Of a stretch of DNA of 64,000 nucleotides, positions 1 to 8,566 are shown one piece after another. The DNA is from Parasedimentitalea denitrificans (GTDB lineage: Bacteria > Pseudomonadota > Alphaproteobacteria > Rhodobacterales > Rhodobacteraceae). Made by a program: the position numbers and the translations under genes. The stretch's first letter is position 1, and each line of letters opens with the position of its first letter. Location: NCBI RefSeq assembly GCF_011813015.1, contig NZ_QHLQ01000020.1, forward strand, positions 7,456 to 71,455, in the 5' to 3' direction. Below the pieces are notes generated by a model that ran no database searches, had not been told where the DNA came from, and saw only the letters and a list, made by a program, of their open reading frames with translations.

Positions 1-352
1 CTGCAGGAACCACTGTGATGTCCGACAATAGGCTTTGTATGATCGAGGCGACCCTGGCCTAGGTGAGGGGAATTGAGCGGATCTGTGCGGCTGTTGGGGT
101 GGTATTGTAGGGTCACTTGATGAATGTCATATTTTCAATTCAGGGTTGAATATTTTGCTTTACGTTGACGATTTGATCCTTTTATAAACTGGATCATGTA
201 AGCCACGTAGAGGTGGATTTTTTAGCGGTACCTCGATTAACCAATTAACCAATTAACCTATTAATGAAAAATTAACGAATGTTTATTGCGTACCCGACAC
301 CCCCTATTTAGATCGCCTCCTCGGATGGAAATGGCTCCTCCGGAATGGCTAG
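1..352. other. Intergenic region upstream of the first gene
   Basis: No credible gene is seen here. It is more AT-rich than the rest of the window. From about 237 to 276 it carries phased TTAA half-sites, three spaced by 8 bp and the last pair by 11 bp, which form a CtrA-like site annotated separately. The left edge is the end of the window, so an upstream gene or promoter may lie just outside it. Confidence 0.6.
261..276 (+). promoter_or_regulatory. CtrA-type binding site (TTAA-N7-TTAAC)
   Basis: The sequence reads TTAA, seven bases, then TTAAC, an exact match to the consensus of the alphaproteobacterial cell-cycle/motility regulator CtrA. Three more TTAA half-sites precede it at 237, 245 and 253, spaced 8 bp apart. 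It lies about 80 bp upstream of the start at 353, a plausible promoter-proximal position. The match is seen in sequence; binding is inferred. Confidence 0.5.
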
Positions 353-871
353 ATGAGCATTGCTAGAATGAGAATTAAGTTAACGTCTTTAACCATGTGT
401 TTGGCTTTTGTCGCGTCGCAGGCAGTCGCTATTGAACCGTTGATCATCAAGCGGGGGTCGGGCTGGTCGGCGGGGGGAATTGTTGGCACCTATGCCAAAA
501 AGGCAGAGCATTCGATCAATACCGGTCAGCGTATCGAGATTCGTTCCAAAGCCTGCATCAGTGCCTGTACCTACTTTGCGCTGTCGCCCTACACCTGCGC
601 CTTGCCGGAAACGCGTTTCAAGTTTCACGCGCCGCAGCGTGCCCTTTTGGCGTTTGCGGGGATACCTGGAGCCGTTCACCAGCCCAGCTTGAAAATCATG
701 GTGGACGATTTCAACATGATGCGTCCTGCCATTATTCCGGGCTACCCTGCGCTAGGGGATTGGTTTCTTGAGAATGCGGGCAAGCTAACTGGTCCGTTCT
801 TTCGTGTGCTGACTGGTGCCGACATGAACCGAATCTACGGGCTTGCTCTGTGTGACGAGGAAGACGCGTAG
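353..871 (+). CDS. Secreted hypothetical protein, ClpP/crotonase-like periplasmic type
   Basis: A 172-residue protein with a Sec signal peptide (residues 1-26, cleavage after AVA). The mature part has a Gly-Gly segment (about 41-42) followed by a C68-x3-C72-T motif, C82 and an FKFHAP segment. This is the pattern I associate with small periplasmic proteins of the ClpP/crotonase-like COG3904 group (GG...CxSACT...HxP); that assignment is from memory of the family, not a search. A start at 368 (MRIK) would give a tidier signal peptide. The gene stands alone behind a CtrA-like site and converges on the permease gene. Function unknown. Confidence 0.7.
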   Translation: MSIARMRIKLTSLTMCLAFVASQAVAIEPLIIKRGSGWSAGGIVGTYAKKAEHSINTGQRIEIRSKACISACTYFALSPYTCALPETRFKFHAPQRALLAFAGIPGAVHQPSLKIMVDDFNMMRPAIIPGYPALGDWFLENAGKLTGPFFRVLTGADMNRIYGLALCDEEDA

Positions 872-882
872 GCGTTAGCTCA

Positions 883-898
883 GCCAGATTTGTCTGGC
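883..898. terminator. Small hairpin between convergent genes
   Basis: A perfect 6-bp stem (GCCAGA/TCTGGC) with a TTTG loop lies between the convergent genes ending at 871 and 910. There is no strong T-tract, so a terminator role is only suggested by position. Confidence 0.3.
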
Positions 899-909
899 GC
901 AAGTTGTAC

Positions 910-2094
910 TCAGATCAATCCTGCCACAGTTGCAGTGCCGATCAAAATAAGACCGGTTAGCGCTTGTGCTATAGCTCCGCCTGTCAGAACCCAAATGGCC
1001 CGTCCGTCGCTGTCGGCCTCTGACAGGGCGTCGCGCCTGACCAGCCAATAGAAGCTGTCATTGGGAAGGATCGCGATGAACGACCCAAGGCAAATTGCAA
1101 ACACGGCGGCTACATTGGAGATATTACTGCTGGTGACCAAGGGCGCCGCCACGGGGGCAACCGCTGCAAACGTCGCCATGCTCGATCCTTGGGCAAGCTT
1201 GAACAGGGTTGAAAGGGCGAACAGGCTCAGAACACCCATTAGCCCGGTGCCGGACGGGAAAAGCGCGCTGACCGAGATAACCTGGATCAGGATCGCACCA
1301 AAGGCTGTCGCCGCGCCGATGACAAGCAATAGGGATCCGGTTCGGCGGACTGCGCTTTCCAGGCATGTACGGCGGTGGGCGCTTGGGCAGTCAAACATCG
1401 CTAAGGTTGCAGCTACCAGTAGCGCGCCCTTGGGGAGCGTCAGAAAGTCGAGTACCGGCGTGTTGGTTAGGTCGATGGCAGCGCCAGTGAGAAGCAGTAG
1501 TGCCAGCACCGCAAACGGGGTGAGGGGGCGAAAGCTTTGCAGATTGACTGGAGCCGATATGTTCTCGGCGGACATGGCGGGAACCGCATTGATACTCCGC
1601 GCCCAGAGCGATCCTGCCAGCCAAACCGGCACCAACAGGACCAACCCATAGACTGGCAACATCGGGTCAGTGACGCTTAGTCCGGTTGCGACTATCAATG
1701 GTCCAGCCGGAAACAACAGTTTAAACCCCGCATAAGACCCAAAGGCGACATCCAGTTTTTGACGGCCGGCAATAGGCGACAGGGCCGCATAGGCCGTATC
1801 TGGACAAATCATGCCAGCCCCCGCAATCGGTGACATTGCCGCCGCTAGGCCTTTTGCTGGGGTGGACGATTGGCGCGATAGGGCCGCGGCCAAGGCAAAC
1901 GAGGGCAGCAAGATCAGGGCGAATTCCCCTAGAGCACTGCCGAACCCGGTGTTGAACACCCTGATCACCTCGGGCGCAGACATGCCGCTGTAAAAACCCA
2001 TGCCGATAGCCAAGAGTACCATCCAGATCACCAGTGGCATATCCGGTAGATATGAGGTGATTGCACGCTCGCGTGGAGTTGTGATGTCAGACAT
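910..2094 (-). CDS. GntP-like inner-membrane permease
   Basis: A 394-residue polytopic membrane protein with about ten hydrophobic segments. The N-terminal FNTGFGSALGEFALILLPSF region and later glycine-rich helices resemble the GntP (gluconate/H+ symporter) permeases, which import sugar acids or related organic acids. It is somewhat shorter than typical GntP proteins (about 440 residues). The LysR gene at 2176 is transcribed divergently across an 81-bp gap, the usual arrangement for a substrate-responsive regulator and its target. The substrate cannot be read from sequence. Confidence 0.65.
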   Translation of the reverse strand: MSDITTPRERAITSYLPDMPLVIWMVLLAIGMGFYSGMSAPEVIRVFNTGFGSALGEFALILLPSFALAAALSRQSSTPAKGLAAAMSPIAGAGMICPDTAYAALSPIAGRQKLDVAFGSYAGFKLLFPAGPLIVATGLSVTDPMLPVYGLVLLVPVWLAGSLWARSINAVPAMSAENISAPVNLQSFRPLTPFAVLALLLLTGAAIDLTNTPVLDFLTLPKGALLVAATLAMFDCPSAHRRTCLESAVRRTGSLLLVIGAATAFGAILIQVISVSALFPSGTGLMGVLSLFALSTLFKLAQGSSMATFAAVAPVAAPLVTSSNISNVAAVFAICLGSFIAILPNDSFYWLVRRDALSEADSDGRAIWVLTGGAIAQALTGLILIGTATVAGLI

Positions 2095-2175
2095 GTCGCT
2101 AGGCCCTAAAATTCCCTTGCCTTATGATAGATTGAGGCCCTAGCGTTCTAAAATGAGAAATTTGACGGTGTTATC

Positions 2176-3066
2176 ATGAGTTCATGGAATGATAGGTCTC
2201 CGCTTCCACTACGTGCCTTGCAGGTGTTTGAGGCCGCAGCCCGGTTTCAGAACTTTACTGCCGCAGGAGAGGATCTGGGGATCACGCAAAGCGCGGTTAG
2301 TCGGAAGGTTTCTGAACTGGAGGTTATCCTAGGGGTCCAACTCTTTCAGCGTTCAGGTCCTAATCTTTTCCTGACGCCGCAGGGGAGCGCGCTGGCAGTG
2401 CGTGTGACCTATGCCTTGGGGGATCTGAACCGGGCCTGCGCCGAGGTTCAGCCAGCCGCAAAGTCTGATGTTGTGACCCTCTCGATGCTGCCTTCGGTGG
2501 CTGCAAAATGGCTAGCGCCTCGGCTAGGGCAGTTCACAGATTTGCACCCGGAAATTGACTTGCGTATCAGTGCGTCGCGGGATCTTGTTGATCTGAGGGT
2601 CAACCAAATAGATGGAGCAATCCGGTACGGCGCGGGCCAGTGGCTGGGGTTGGTAGCTGTCTGGTTGGGGGCCGAAACGGTTTGCCCTGTCTGTGCGCCG
2701 GACTTGATCGACAAACTCGGCGTAACCACGCCAGCGGATTTGCTCTATGCTCCGCTGTTACATGCTGACATTGTCGAGGACTGGGCCGCCTGGTTTCGCG
2801 CGGCAGGCCTTAACGATCCGCAGGTGCCACGTGGGCCTAAACTTGGCGATGATACGGCCATTTTACAGGCCGCACTGTCCGGGCAGGGTTTTGCGCTGGG
2901 CCGATCGCAGCTTGTTGCGGATGACCTGCAAGCTGGTCGCTTGATCGCGCCATTTGAGGTGACGCTTGAGGCAAGTTTCAGCTACTGGTTTGTGTCGCCG
3001 ACAGAGCCCGGCGACAACCTGAGCCTTGTCAGGGATTGGGTTATAAAGGAATTCAACAGGTGCTGA
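2176..3066 (+). CDS. LysR-family transcriptional regulator, GcvA-like
   Basis: A 296-residue LTTR. The winged HTH is at residues about 10-70 (LRALQVFEAAARFQNFTAAG...QSAVSRKVSELE), followed by a periplasmic-binding-protein-like effector domain. The PLRALQVFEAAAR opening is typical of the GcvA subgroup. Its divergent orientation from the GntP-like permease suggests it controls that gene and itself from the 81-bp intergenic region. The effector is unknown. Confidence 0.85.
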   Translation: MSSWNDRSPLPLRALQVFEAAARFQNFTAAGEDLGITQSAVSRKVSELEVILGVQLFQRSGPNLFLTPQGSALAVRVTYALGDLNRACAEVQPAAKSDVVTLSMLPSVAAKWLAPRLGQFTDLHPEIDLRISASRDLVDLRVNQIDGAIRYGAGQWLGLVAVWLGAETVCPVCAPDLIDKLGVTTPADLLYAPLLHADIVEDWAAWFRAAGLNDPQVPRGPKLGDDTAILQAALSGQGFALGRSQLVADDLQAGRLIAPFEVTLEASFSYWFVSPTEPGDNLSLVRDWVIKEFNRC

Positions 3067-3081
3067 CCCGTACAAAACGGG
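3067..3081. terminator. Short hairpin between convergent genes
   Basis: CCCGT-ACAAA-ACGGG directly follows the LysR stop and precedes the convergent gene ending at 3088. The stem is only 5 bp and has no T-tract, so this is a weak call. Confidence 0.25.
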
Positions 3082-3087
3082 GCGGGA

Positions 3088-3402
3088 TCAGCCTTCGTGG
3101 TGCATCCTTAGTTCTTCGCACTCTTGCCGGGCTGCACGCAATCCGTCCATAGCGGCATGCAATTCAGCCTCGGTCTGGGCCAGTTGGTTGCTCAGCTCCG
3201 CCTCGCGCTGCTGCAAGTATGTGATGGCCTGATCGCGGGTTTCTTCGGCTTCATGCAGTTCCTGGCTCATCCGATCCAGATCAGCGACATCGCTTTGCTT
3301 TACACGGGTGAACCGGTGCACCAGCCAATTGGCAAACCAGCCCATCACAAAAGCGGCGAACAGGATTATGGCGGTGGTGATGATGAACTCAGTTCTGTTC
3401 AT
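3088..3402 (-). CDS. Small membrane-anchored coiled-coil protein
   Basis: A 104-residue protein starting MNRTEFIITT. One transmembrane helix (about 7-26) is followed by a long, strongly charged coiled coil (about 35-100, rich in Glu/Gln/Ala). The start at 3402 is chosen over longer readings because those run into the OmpA-like gene's low-complexity tail; the chosen start overlaps that gene's stop by 14 bp, typical of translational coupling. An envelope-structural role with the upstream OmpA-family protein is inferred. Family not recognised. Confidence 0.75.
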   Translation of the reverse strand: MNRTEFIITTAIILFAAFVMGWFANWLVHRFTRVKQSDVADLDRMSQELHEAEETRDQAITYLQQREAELSNQLAQTEAELHAAMDGLRAARQECEELRMHHEG

Positions 3403-5341
3403 TGTTCGGGGTCTCCTGTTCGGTGGGCGCATCCGCTTCGGGGGTGGTTTCACCGTTCGCTTCACTGTCTGATGCACTGGCGGCATTTTCACTTGCTGCG
3501 CTGTCCAGCGTGCTTGGCGTCTCCGGGCCTTGTTCAGGGCGGATCAAGTGGAAGGTAATACGTCGGTTCTTCTCACGGCCGTCTTCGGTGCCGTTGTCTG
3601 CAATCGGGGTGCTCTCGCCATAACCTTTGGCGGCAAAGCTAGAGGTCACAACCCGGCGTGACCGCAATTCGTTTAGAACCGATTGCGCCCGCGCCTGGCT
3701 TAGGTTCTGGTTCATTTCTTCGCGGCCCTGACTGTCGGTGTGGCCTTGGATTTCAAGACGAACTTCGCCGCATTGATCCAGTATCACGGCAATCGCATCC
3801 ATAGTGCCGCGACTTTCGGCGGCAACCGTTGCCGAACCAGGTTCAAAGGCAATTTTGCCCACCTGTTGAATAGACGCCAACTCAGACTCGCACTGCTCGG
3901 GCTCCATCGGCTTGTCTTCGGGTTCTGGCAGCGGCTCATAGCTGATCTTCAGATCATAGATCTCGGCCCCGCCCAGTTTGGCAGACAGCAGCTTTGAAAT
4001 CTCGGCGCTGGCGTCTTCCTGATGGCTCATCCCACGTAGGGTGACGTGGTCAGGTGTCACCGTCAAAGACCCTCGCTGAAGCTCGGACAGGGCTTCTAGC
4101 CCGGTCAGTACCCGGACTGGCCAATTGGCTGGCAGGCCGACAACCACACGTGCGGCAACATGGACGTTTTCCGACCCAAACCGCGCCTTGGCAAAGCTGT
4201 CGACTAGGTGGCGCATCGTTTCGTTCGATAGCCGTCCGCGCAGTTGGACTTGCCCTTCAGGGCTCAGGGTTGCGGTGAATTCGGGAGGGCCGACTTCAGC
4301 CTCGGTCTCAGGCTCTGGCAGTACAGCATGCAAGGCAAATACCTTGGGTAGTGCGTTTTCCAACTCACCTACCACTTGGTCGAACAGCTCGTGGCTGGTG
4401 TCAGCGGTTGCGACTAGGGTGATGTCTGCATTGGCGATGGTGACAGAGCCTGCACCGAGTTGGGCAAGGCTGGCAATGCTTAGCTCTGCGGCGCGGGACC
4501 AGTTGGGCGAGGGCACGCCCATTCCGATCACGCAGGTGGCCGGAACAGCCAGTTTGGCCTCTTCGGCAGCCGTCATGATCCGGTCACGACTGACCTCACT
4601 TTCGGCCGAGCAGGCGTCAAAGCGGCCACCGTTTTCATCGATGTGATAGCGCAGTGTAAACGGTGTGATCACCGGACGGGGGGCGGCAATGTCCAGCGCT
4701 AATCGCAGACCCGGAGGGGCGGTGCGGTTCAGAACTTTCTCCAGCGCCTGCTTTTCCTCGGCGCTATCGGTAATAGCGGTGATCGAAACCTGCCCCGCCA
4801 CCACGGATATTTTTGCCCGTGGCAGGCGTTTTAGAGATTTGACCGCGTATCCCATTGCATCGGACCACCCGTTGGGTGCGTCATAACGGGCGGTTTCCAG
4901 CAGGTCGGCAACCCGATCTTCGCCCACCACTCTGGCCAGTTGCTCGACAATGGCTGCACGCCCTGCACCGATTGGGATCAACCCAATGATAGAGATACCA
5001 CTTTCATTGCGCAGGATTTCTACGGAAAACCGGGGAGGCGCTAGATCTTCTGTTGGGGTGACATCCATCTCATCGATGATGCGTGCAGCGTCGACAGTTC
5101 CACCAACGACCGAGATCGCGGTGAAGCGGTTGGCTTCGTCCGGTGCGGTGCCGTTCAGGACAACCCGCAACCCGTCGGCAGTCACTTCGGCCCAGTCGTG
5201 GCCTGTTCGGTCCAGTGTTCGGCGCACCGCGATTTCGGTGCTGTATTCCATCCCGGTAACGGCAAATCTTGCGGCGACCAGGCTTAGACCTGCGGCAGCT
5301 AGAAATGTAAGGCTGACAATCAGTAGTGAAGAAAGGCGCAT
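3389..5341 (-). CDS. OmpA-family protein with BON-like repeats
   Basis: About 650 residues. An N-terminal hydrophobic anchor or signal (MRLSSLLIVSLTFLAAAG) is followed by repeated BON-like alpha/beta units. A C-terminal OmpA/MotB-type peptidoglycan-binding domain (about 495-600) contains the GHTDSQG motif and the NQxLSxxRAxxV and REKNRRI features. An acidic low-complexity tail of about 50 residues ends the protein. The domain binds peptidoglycan, so the protein probably tethers an envelope structure to the wall. An in-frame TTG at 5362 could add seven residues; neither start has a strong RBS. Confidence 0.85.
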   Translation of the reverse strand: MRLSSLLIVSLTFLAAAGLSLVAARFAVTGMEYSTEIAVRRTLDRTGHDWAEVTADGLRVVLNGTAPDEANRFTAISVVGGTVDAARIIDEMDVTPTEDLAPPRFSVEILRNESGISIIGLIPIGAGRAAIVEQLARVVGEDRVADLLETARYDAPNGWSDAMGYAVKSLKRLPRAKISVVAGQVSITAITDSAEEKQALEKVLNRTAPPGLRLALDIAAPRPVITPFTLRYHIDENGGRFDACSAESEVSRDRIMTAAEEAKLAVPATCVIGMGVPSPNWSRAAELSIASLAQLGAGSVTIANADITLVATADTSHELFDQVVGELENALPKVFALHAVLPEPETEAEVGPPEFTATLSPEGQVQLRGRLSNETMRHLVDSFAKARFGSENVHVAARVVVGLPANWPVRVLTGLEALSELQRGSLTVTPDHVTLRGMSHQEDASAEISKLLSAKLGGAEIYDLKISYEPLPEPEDKPMEPEQCESELASIQQVGKIAFEPGSATVAAESRGTMDAIAVILDQCGEVRLEIQGHTDSQGREEMNQNLSQARAQSVLNELRSRRVVTSSFAAKGYGESTPIADNGTEDGREKNRRITFHLIRPEQGPETPSTLDSAASENAASASDSEANGETTPEADAPTEQETPNNEQN

Positions 5342-5404
5342 AGGCGGGGGAGTATCGTCCAATTAAAGTTTCGTCTTCTTACCGGTTGAAACGCCTCGGA
5401 TCAA

Positions 5405-6382
5405 TCACGCGAACAGGGCTGCGGCAAAGAAGATCAGCGGAATCAGGCCGGTGTCACGGTTCAGGCGGAACAATTTCAGCAAGTTATCATTGTTATCAGT
5501 GTCTAATGCGCGCAATTGCCAGGTCAGGTGCCAGCCCATGGCCCATGGTGCAATCAGGGCCAGCAGCAGCGCCAGAATAGACCCGTTGGGCATTACAGCC
5601 ATAAGTACCGCCAGCCCCATCAGGCAGACAACGGCGACCAGAAACCTGCGGAGCCAGGTTGCGGTATCCTTGCCGAACAATCGGGCGGTGGACTTTACGC
5701 CGATCAGCGCGTCGTCCTCGGTGTCTTGGTGGGCATAGATGGTGTCATAGAACAGTGTCCATGCGATCCCGGCTAGATACAAGTACACAGCCGGCCAGTT
5801 CAGAGTGCCGGTATGTGCGACCCAGGCCAGCATTGCGCCCCAGTTAAAGGCCAGCCCAAGAAATATCTGCGGCCACCAGGTGAACCGCTTGGCAAAGGGA
5901 TAGATCGCAACTGGGAACAGGGCCAGTATGCCCATTGCAACGGCGGCGTAGTTGAAACTGAACAGGATCAGGGCCGAAATCGCAATTTGTATGACCATCC
6001 AGACCACAGCGCCTTTGACGGAGACCTGGCCAGAGGGGATAGGACGGGATCGGGTCCGTTCGACCTGTCCATCAAAATCCCGGTCGGTGATATCGTTCCA
6101 AGTGCATCCCGCGCCGCGCATCAGCCAGGCCCCAGCCGCACAGGCGATGAATATCCAGGCGTCCTCCCAGCGAGGGCTTTGATCCCACAACATCGCCAGC
6201 GCCAGCCCCCACCAACAGGGAATCAGTAGCAGCCAAGTGCCAATCGGACGGTCTGCGCGCGACAGCCGCAGATAGGGGCGCGACCATGCCGGCGCACGGG
6301 TATCCACCCAATTGTCTGTAACAGCGTCCGAAACTTGACCTTCAAGGTTCGGTTCGTCTGGATTAGGGGCGTCGCCTTGCAT
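5405..6382 (-). CDS. ubiA: 4-hydroxybenzoate polyprenyltransferase
   Basis: A 325-residue membrane prenyltransferase. It transfers the polyprenyl chain to 4-hydroxybenzoate, the first membrane step of ubiquinone synthesis. Both Asp-rich motifs are visible: NDITDRDFDGQVERTRSRP, and a second one around DTIYAHQDTEDD. There are about eight to nine hydrophobic helices. I chose ATG 6382 (MQGDAPN); an upstream extension to 6475 would run antisense across the divergent rsmE start at 6395. The polyprenyl donor could come from the synthase at 46765. Confidence 0.93.
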   Translation of the reverse strand: MQGDAPNPDEPNLEGQVSDAVTDNWVDTRAPAWSRPYLRLSRADRPIGTWLLLIPCWWGLALAMLWDQSPRWEDAWIFIACAAGAWLMRGAGCTWNDITDRDFDGQVERTRSRPIPSGQVSVKGAVVWMVIQIAISALILFSFNYAAVAMGILALFPVAIYPFAKRFTWWPQIFLGLAFNWGAMLAWVAHTGTLNWPAVYLYLAGIAWTLFYDTIYAHQDTEDDALIGVKSTARLFGKDTATWLRRFLVAVVCLMGLAVLMAVMPNGSILALLLALIAPWAMGWHLTWQLRALDTDNNDNLLKLFRLNRDTGLIPLIFFAAALFA

Positions 6383-6394
6383 ATGTAGGGCCTC

Positions 6395-7123
6395 ATGAGC
6401 GCAAAGATCAGACTGTATGTAGAGCACCCGCTGGGGGCAGGGCAATCGCTTCCTCTGGATCGGGATCAGGCACATTACCTGTTTGGGGTGATGCGGCTAA
6501 GTGCGGGCAGCCAGGTGCTGCTGTTTAACGGAACAGATGGCGAGTGGCTGGCCGATGTGACCGAGGCCAAGAAACGGGCCGGGGTGTTGACCAGTGTCGA
6601 GCAGACCAAGCCGTTGCAAATGCCACCCGACCTGTGGCTTTTGTTCGCCCCGATCAAAAAGGCCCGCACCGATTTCATCGTCGAAAAAGCCGCCGAGATG
6701 GGCGCGGCGAAAATCCTGCCTGTGCAGACAGAGTTCACCAATTCTGAACGCATCCGCCAAGACCGCCTGCAGGCCCATGCGGTCGAAGCGGCTGAGCAAT
6801 GCGGTGGCACCTATGTGCCCGAAGTGGGCGAGCTTCAAAAGCTTGGCCGCCTGCTGGACCACTGGCCCGAAGATCGTCAGCTGATGTTCTGCGACGAGGC
6901 TGAAGTAGGGAATGCTCTGGCGCTTGCAGCCGCTGATAAATCCGACGCGCCCTGGGCCATTCTGATCGGTCCCGAGGGTGGCTTCTCCCCATCCGAGCGC
7001 AAGCGCTTACACGCTTTGCCCTATTCCCATGTCGTCAGTCTTGGCCCCCGCATCTTGCGGGCCGATACTGCTGCCGTGGCAGCAATGACCCTATGGCAAC
7101 AGGCGCTTGGGGATTGGGGGTGA
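6395..7123 (+). CDS. rsmE: 16S rRNA (uracil1498-N3)-methyltransferase RsmE
   Basis: A 242-residue SPOUT-family methyltransferase that modifies U1498 of 16S rRNA in the 30S subunit. The N-terminal PUA-like part (YLFGVMRLSAGSQVLLFNG) and the C-terminal knotted SAM site (ILIGPEGGFS, then LGPRILRADTAAV) match the family. It starts 12 bp from the divergent ubiA start. Its TGA overlaps the GTG of the next gene (GTGA), so the downstream GNAT gene is probably co-translated. Confidence 0.93.
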   Translation: MSAKIRLYVEHPLGAGQSLPLDRDQAHYLFGVMRLSAGSQVLLFNGTDGEWLADVTEAKKRAGVLTSVEQTKPLQMPPDLWLLFAPIKKARTDFIVEKAAEMGAAKILPVQTEFTNSERIRQDRLQAHAVEAAEQCGGTYVPEVGELQKLGRLLDHWPEDRQLMFCDEAEVGNALALAAADKSDAPWAILIGPEGGFSPSERKRLHALPYSHVVSLGPRILRADTAAVAAMTLWQQALGDWG

Positions 7124-7977
7124 CCTGGCGGGTCGCTCAGGATGGTGACTTGGATTGGATCCAGTCCTTTCTGATGGCCAACCTTCAGTCGTCGATGTTC
7201 CTGCTCAGCAATTTGCGGGACCATGGGCTTCATGACGGGACCTCGGACAAGGGTATGACCATCTGGTTGTCCGAAGGTGCTGCACCAGGCGTTTTTGCCA
7301 TCACCAACTCAGGCATGATCCTGCTTCAGGCCCCAAATGCCGATGCTGCTATGTGGCGGCGCGCAAATGATCTGATTGCTGATCGGCCAGTTCTAGCCGG
7401 ATGTATCGGTGAAACCCGACAAGTCCGCGCCTTTCTGACATCGGCAGGGCTGAACGATCTACCAACATTGATCAACGATGATGAACCGGCCTTTCGGCTG
7501 GATTTGGCAGAACTGGCAATGCCACAGGGGCAGCAAGGTGAGCTGGTCCTTCTTTCGGCAGTGCCACGTGATTTGATCGTGAAATGGCGGACGGAATATC
7601 ATCTTGAAGTCATGGGTGCCCCGGAAGCCAAAGCCGCAACACTGGCTGAAACTGACATCGCTAGCTACATCGAGAAAGATAGCCATCGTATTTTGCTGAT
7701 CGATGGTCAGCCCGTGGCGATGACCGGGTTCAATGCAACCTTGCCATCCGTGGTGCAAATTGGCGGTGTCTACACGCCGCCCGACCTGCGCGGTCGCGGT
7801 TATGCGCGTCTTGCTTTGGCGCTGCACTTGCAAGAGGCCCGCGCCAAAGGCGTGACAAAATCTATTTTGTTTGCCGCTAGTACCGCCGCAGTTCGTGCCT
7901 ATATGTCCTTAGGTTACCAACGGGCAGGAGAGTTCTCGTTGGTCATCTTTGATACTGATGGGAAGGACGCAGCATGA
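7120..7977 (+). CDS. GNAT-family N-acetyltransferase
   Basis: About 285 residues. The C-terminal half carries a GNAT acetyl-CoA loop (PPDLRGRGYARLAL) and a final beta-strand/helix region (SILFAASTAAVRAYMSLGYQ). The N-terminal half is a second, degenerate GNAT-like domain, as in double-domain family members. I place the start at GTG 7120, which overlaps the rsmE stop by 4 bp; an ATG at 7093 is also in frame. It overlaps the next gene by ATGA. Substrate unknown. Confidence 0.8.
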   Translation: MTWRVAQDGDLDWIQSFLMANLQSSMFLLSNLRDHGLHDGTSDKGMTIWLSEGAAPGVFAITNSGMILLQAPNADAAMWRRANDLIADRPVLAGCIGETRQVRAFLTSAGLNDLPTLINDDEPAFRLDLAELAMPQGQQGELVLLSAVPRDLIVKWRTEYHLEVMGAPEAKAATLAETDIASYIEKDSHRILLIDGQPVAMTGFNATLPSVVQIGGVYTPPDLRGRGYARLALALHLQEARAKGVTKSILFAASTAAVRAYMSLGYQRAGEFSLVIFDTDGKDAA

Positions 7978-8501
7978 GCTTTATCAGACCCGAGGCCCAG
8001 GCCGCGATCTGGCGCTGGCGAGAGATAATTGTTGCGGCAGTTGTTTTGTTGATGGGCCTGCGCTGGGTTCTGGGGGCATTTGGCCTGCTGTTCTGGGGCG
8101 GCTGGGTTCTGCTGATCATTGGTACCGCTCTGGCTGTCATCGGTTACCAACGGATGCGATTTCGCCTTGGGGTTGGTGGCCCCGGCGTGGTGCAGGTGGA
8201 CGAAGGGCAGATCGCCTATTTTGGTCCTCTGACTGGTGGCGCGGTTGCGGTGTCCGAGCTGACTCAGCTGGCGCTGGATCACACCGCCAAGCCACCCCAC
8301 TGGGTGTTGAACCAACCGGGGCAGGAGCCACTGCACATTCCGGTCAATGCCGAAGGCACCGAGATCCTGTTTGATGTCTTTGCCAGTTTGCCCGGATTGC
8401 GCACAGAAAGAATGCTAACCGAGCTGCGCCGTGGCGGGCCTCACACGGTCGTGATCTGGGAAAAACAAAACACCCGCCCCCCGGTTCAAAGGCTGCATTG
8501 A
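7974..8501 (+). CDS. Conserved membrane protein, unknown function
   Basis: A 175-residue protein with two adjacent transmembrane helices (about 16-55). A soluble C-terminal region of beta-strand character ends near TVVIWEKQN. Overlap with the GNAT stop (ATGA) places it in the rsmE operon. I do not recognise a named family; the layout resembles small membrane proteins with a PH-like or regulatory cytoplasmic domain. Confidence 0.7.
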   Translation: MSFIRPEAQAAIWRWREIIVAAVVLLMGLRWVLGAFGLLFWGGWVLLIIGTALAVIGYQRMRFRLGVGGPGVVQVDEGQIAYFGPLTGGAVAVSELTQLALDHTAKPPHWVLNQPGQEPLHIPVNAEGTEILFDVFASLPGLRTERMLTELRRGGPHTVVIWEKQNTRPPVQRLH

Positions 8502-8566
8502 CAGTCGGCGGGATTCGCACCACGACTTATCCTCTTACATGATTATCCAGCAACGGAGCGCTGCGC

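Noticed and set aside
237..276. Short repeats of AATTAACC as a CRISPR-like array
   Set aside because: Units are 8 bp and contiguous without spacers; they fit overlapping TTAA half-sites, not CRISPR repeats.
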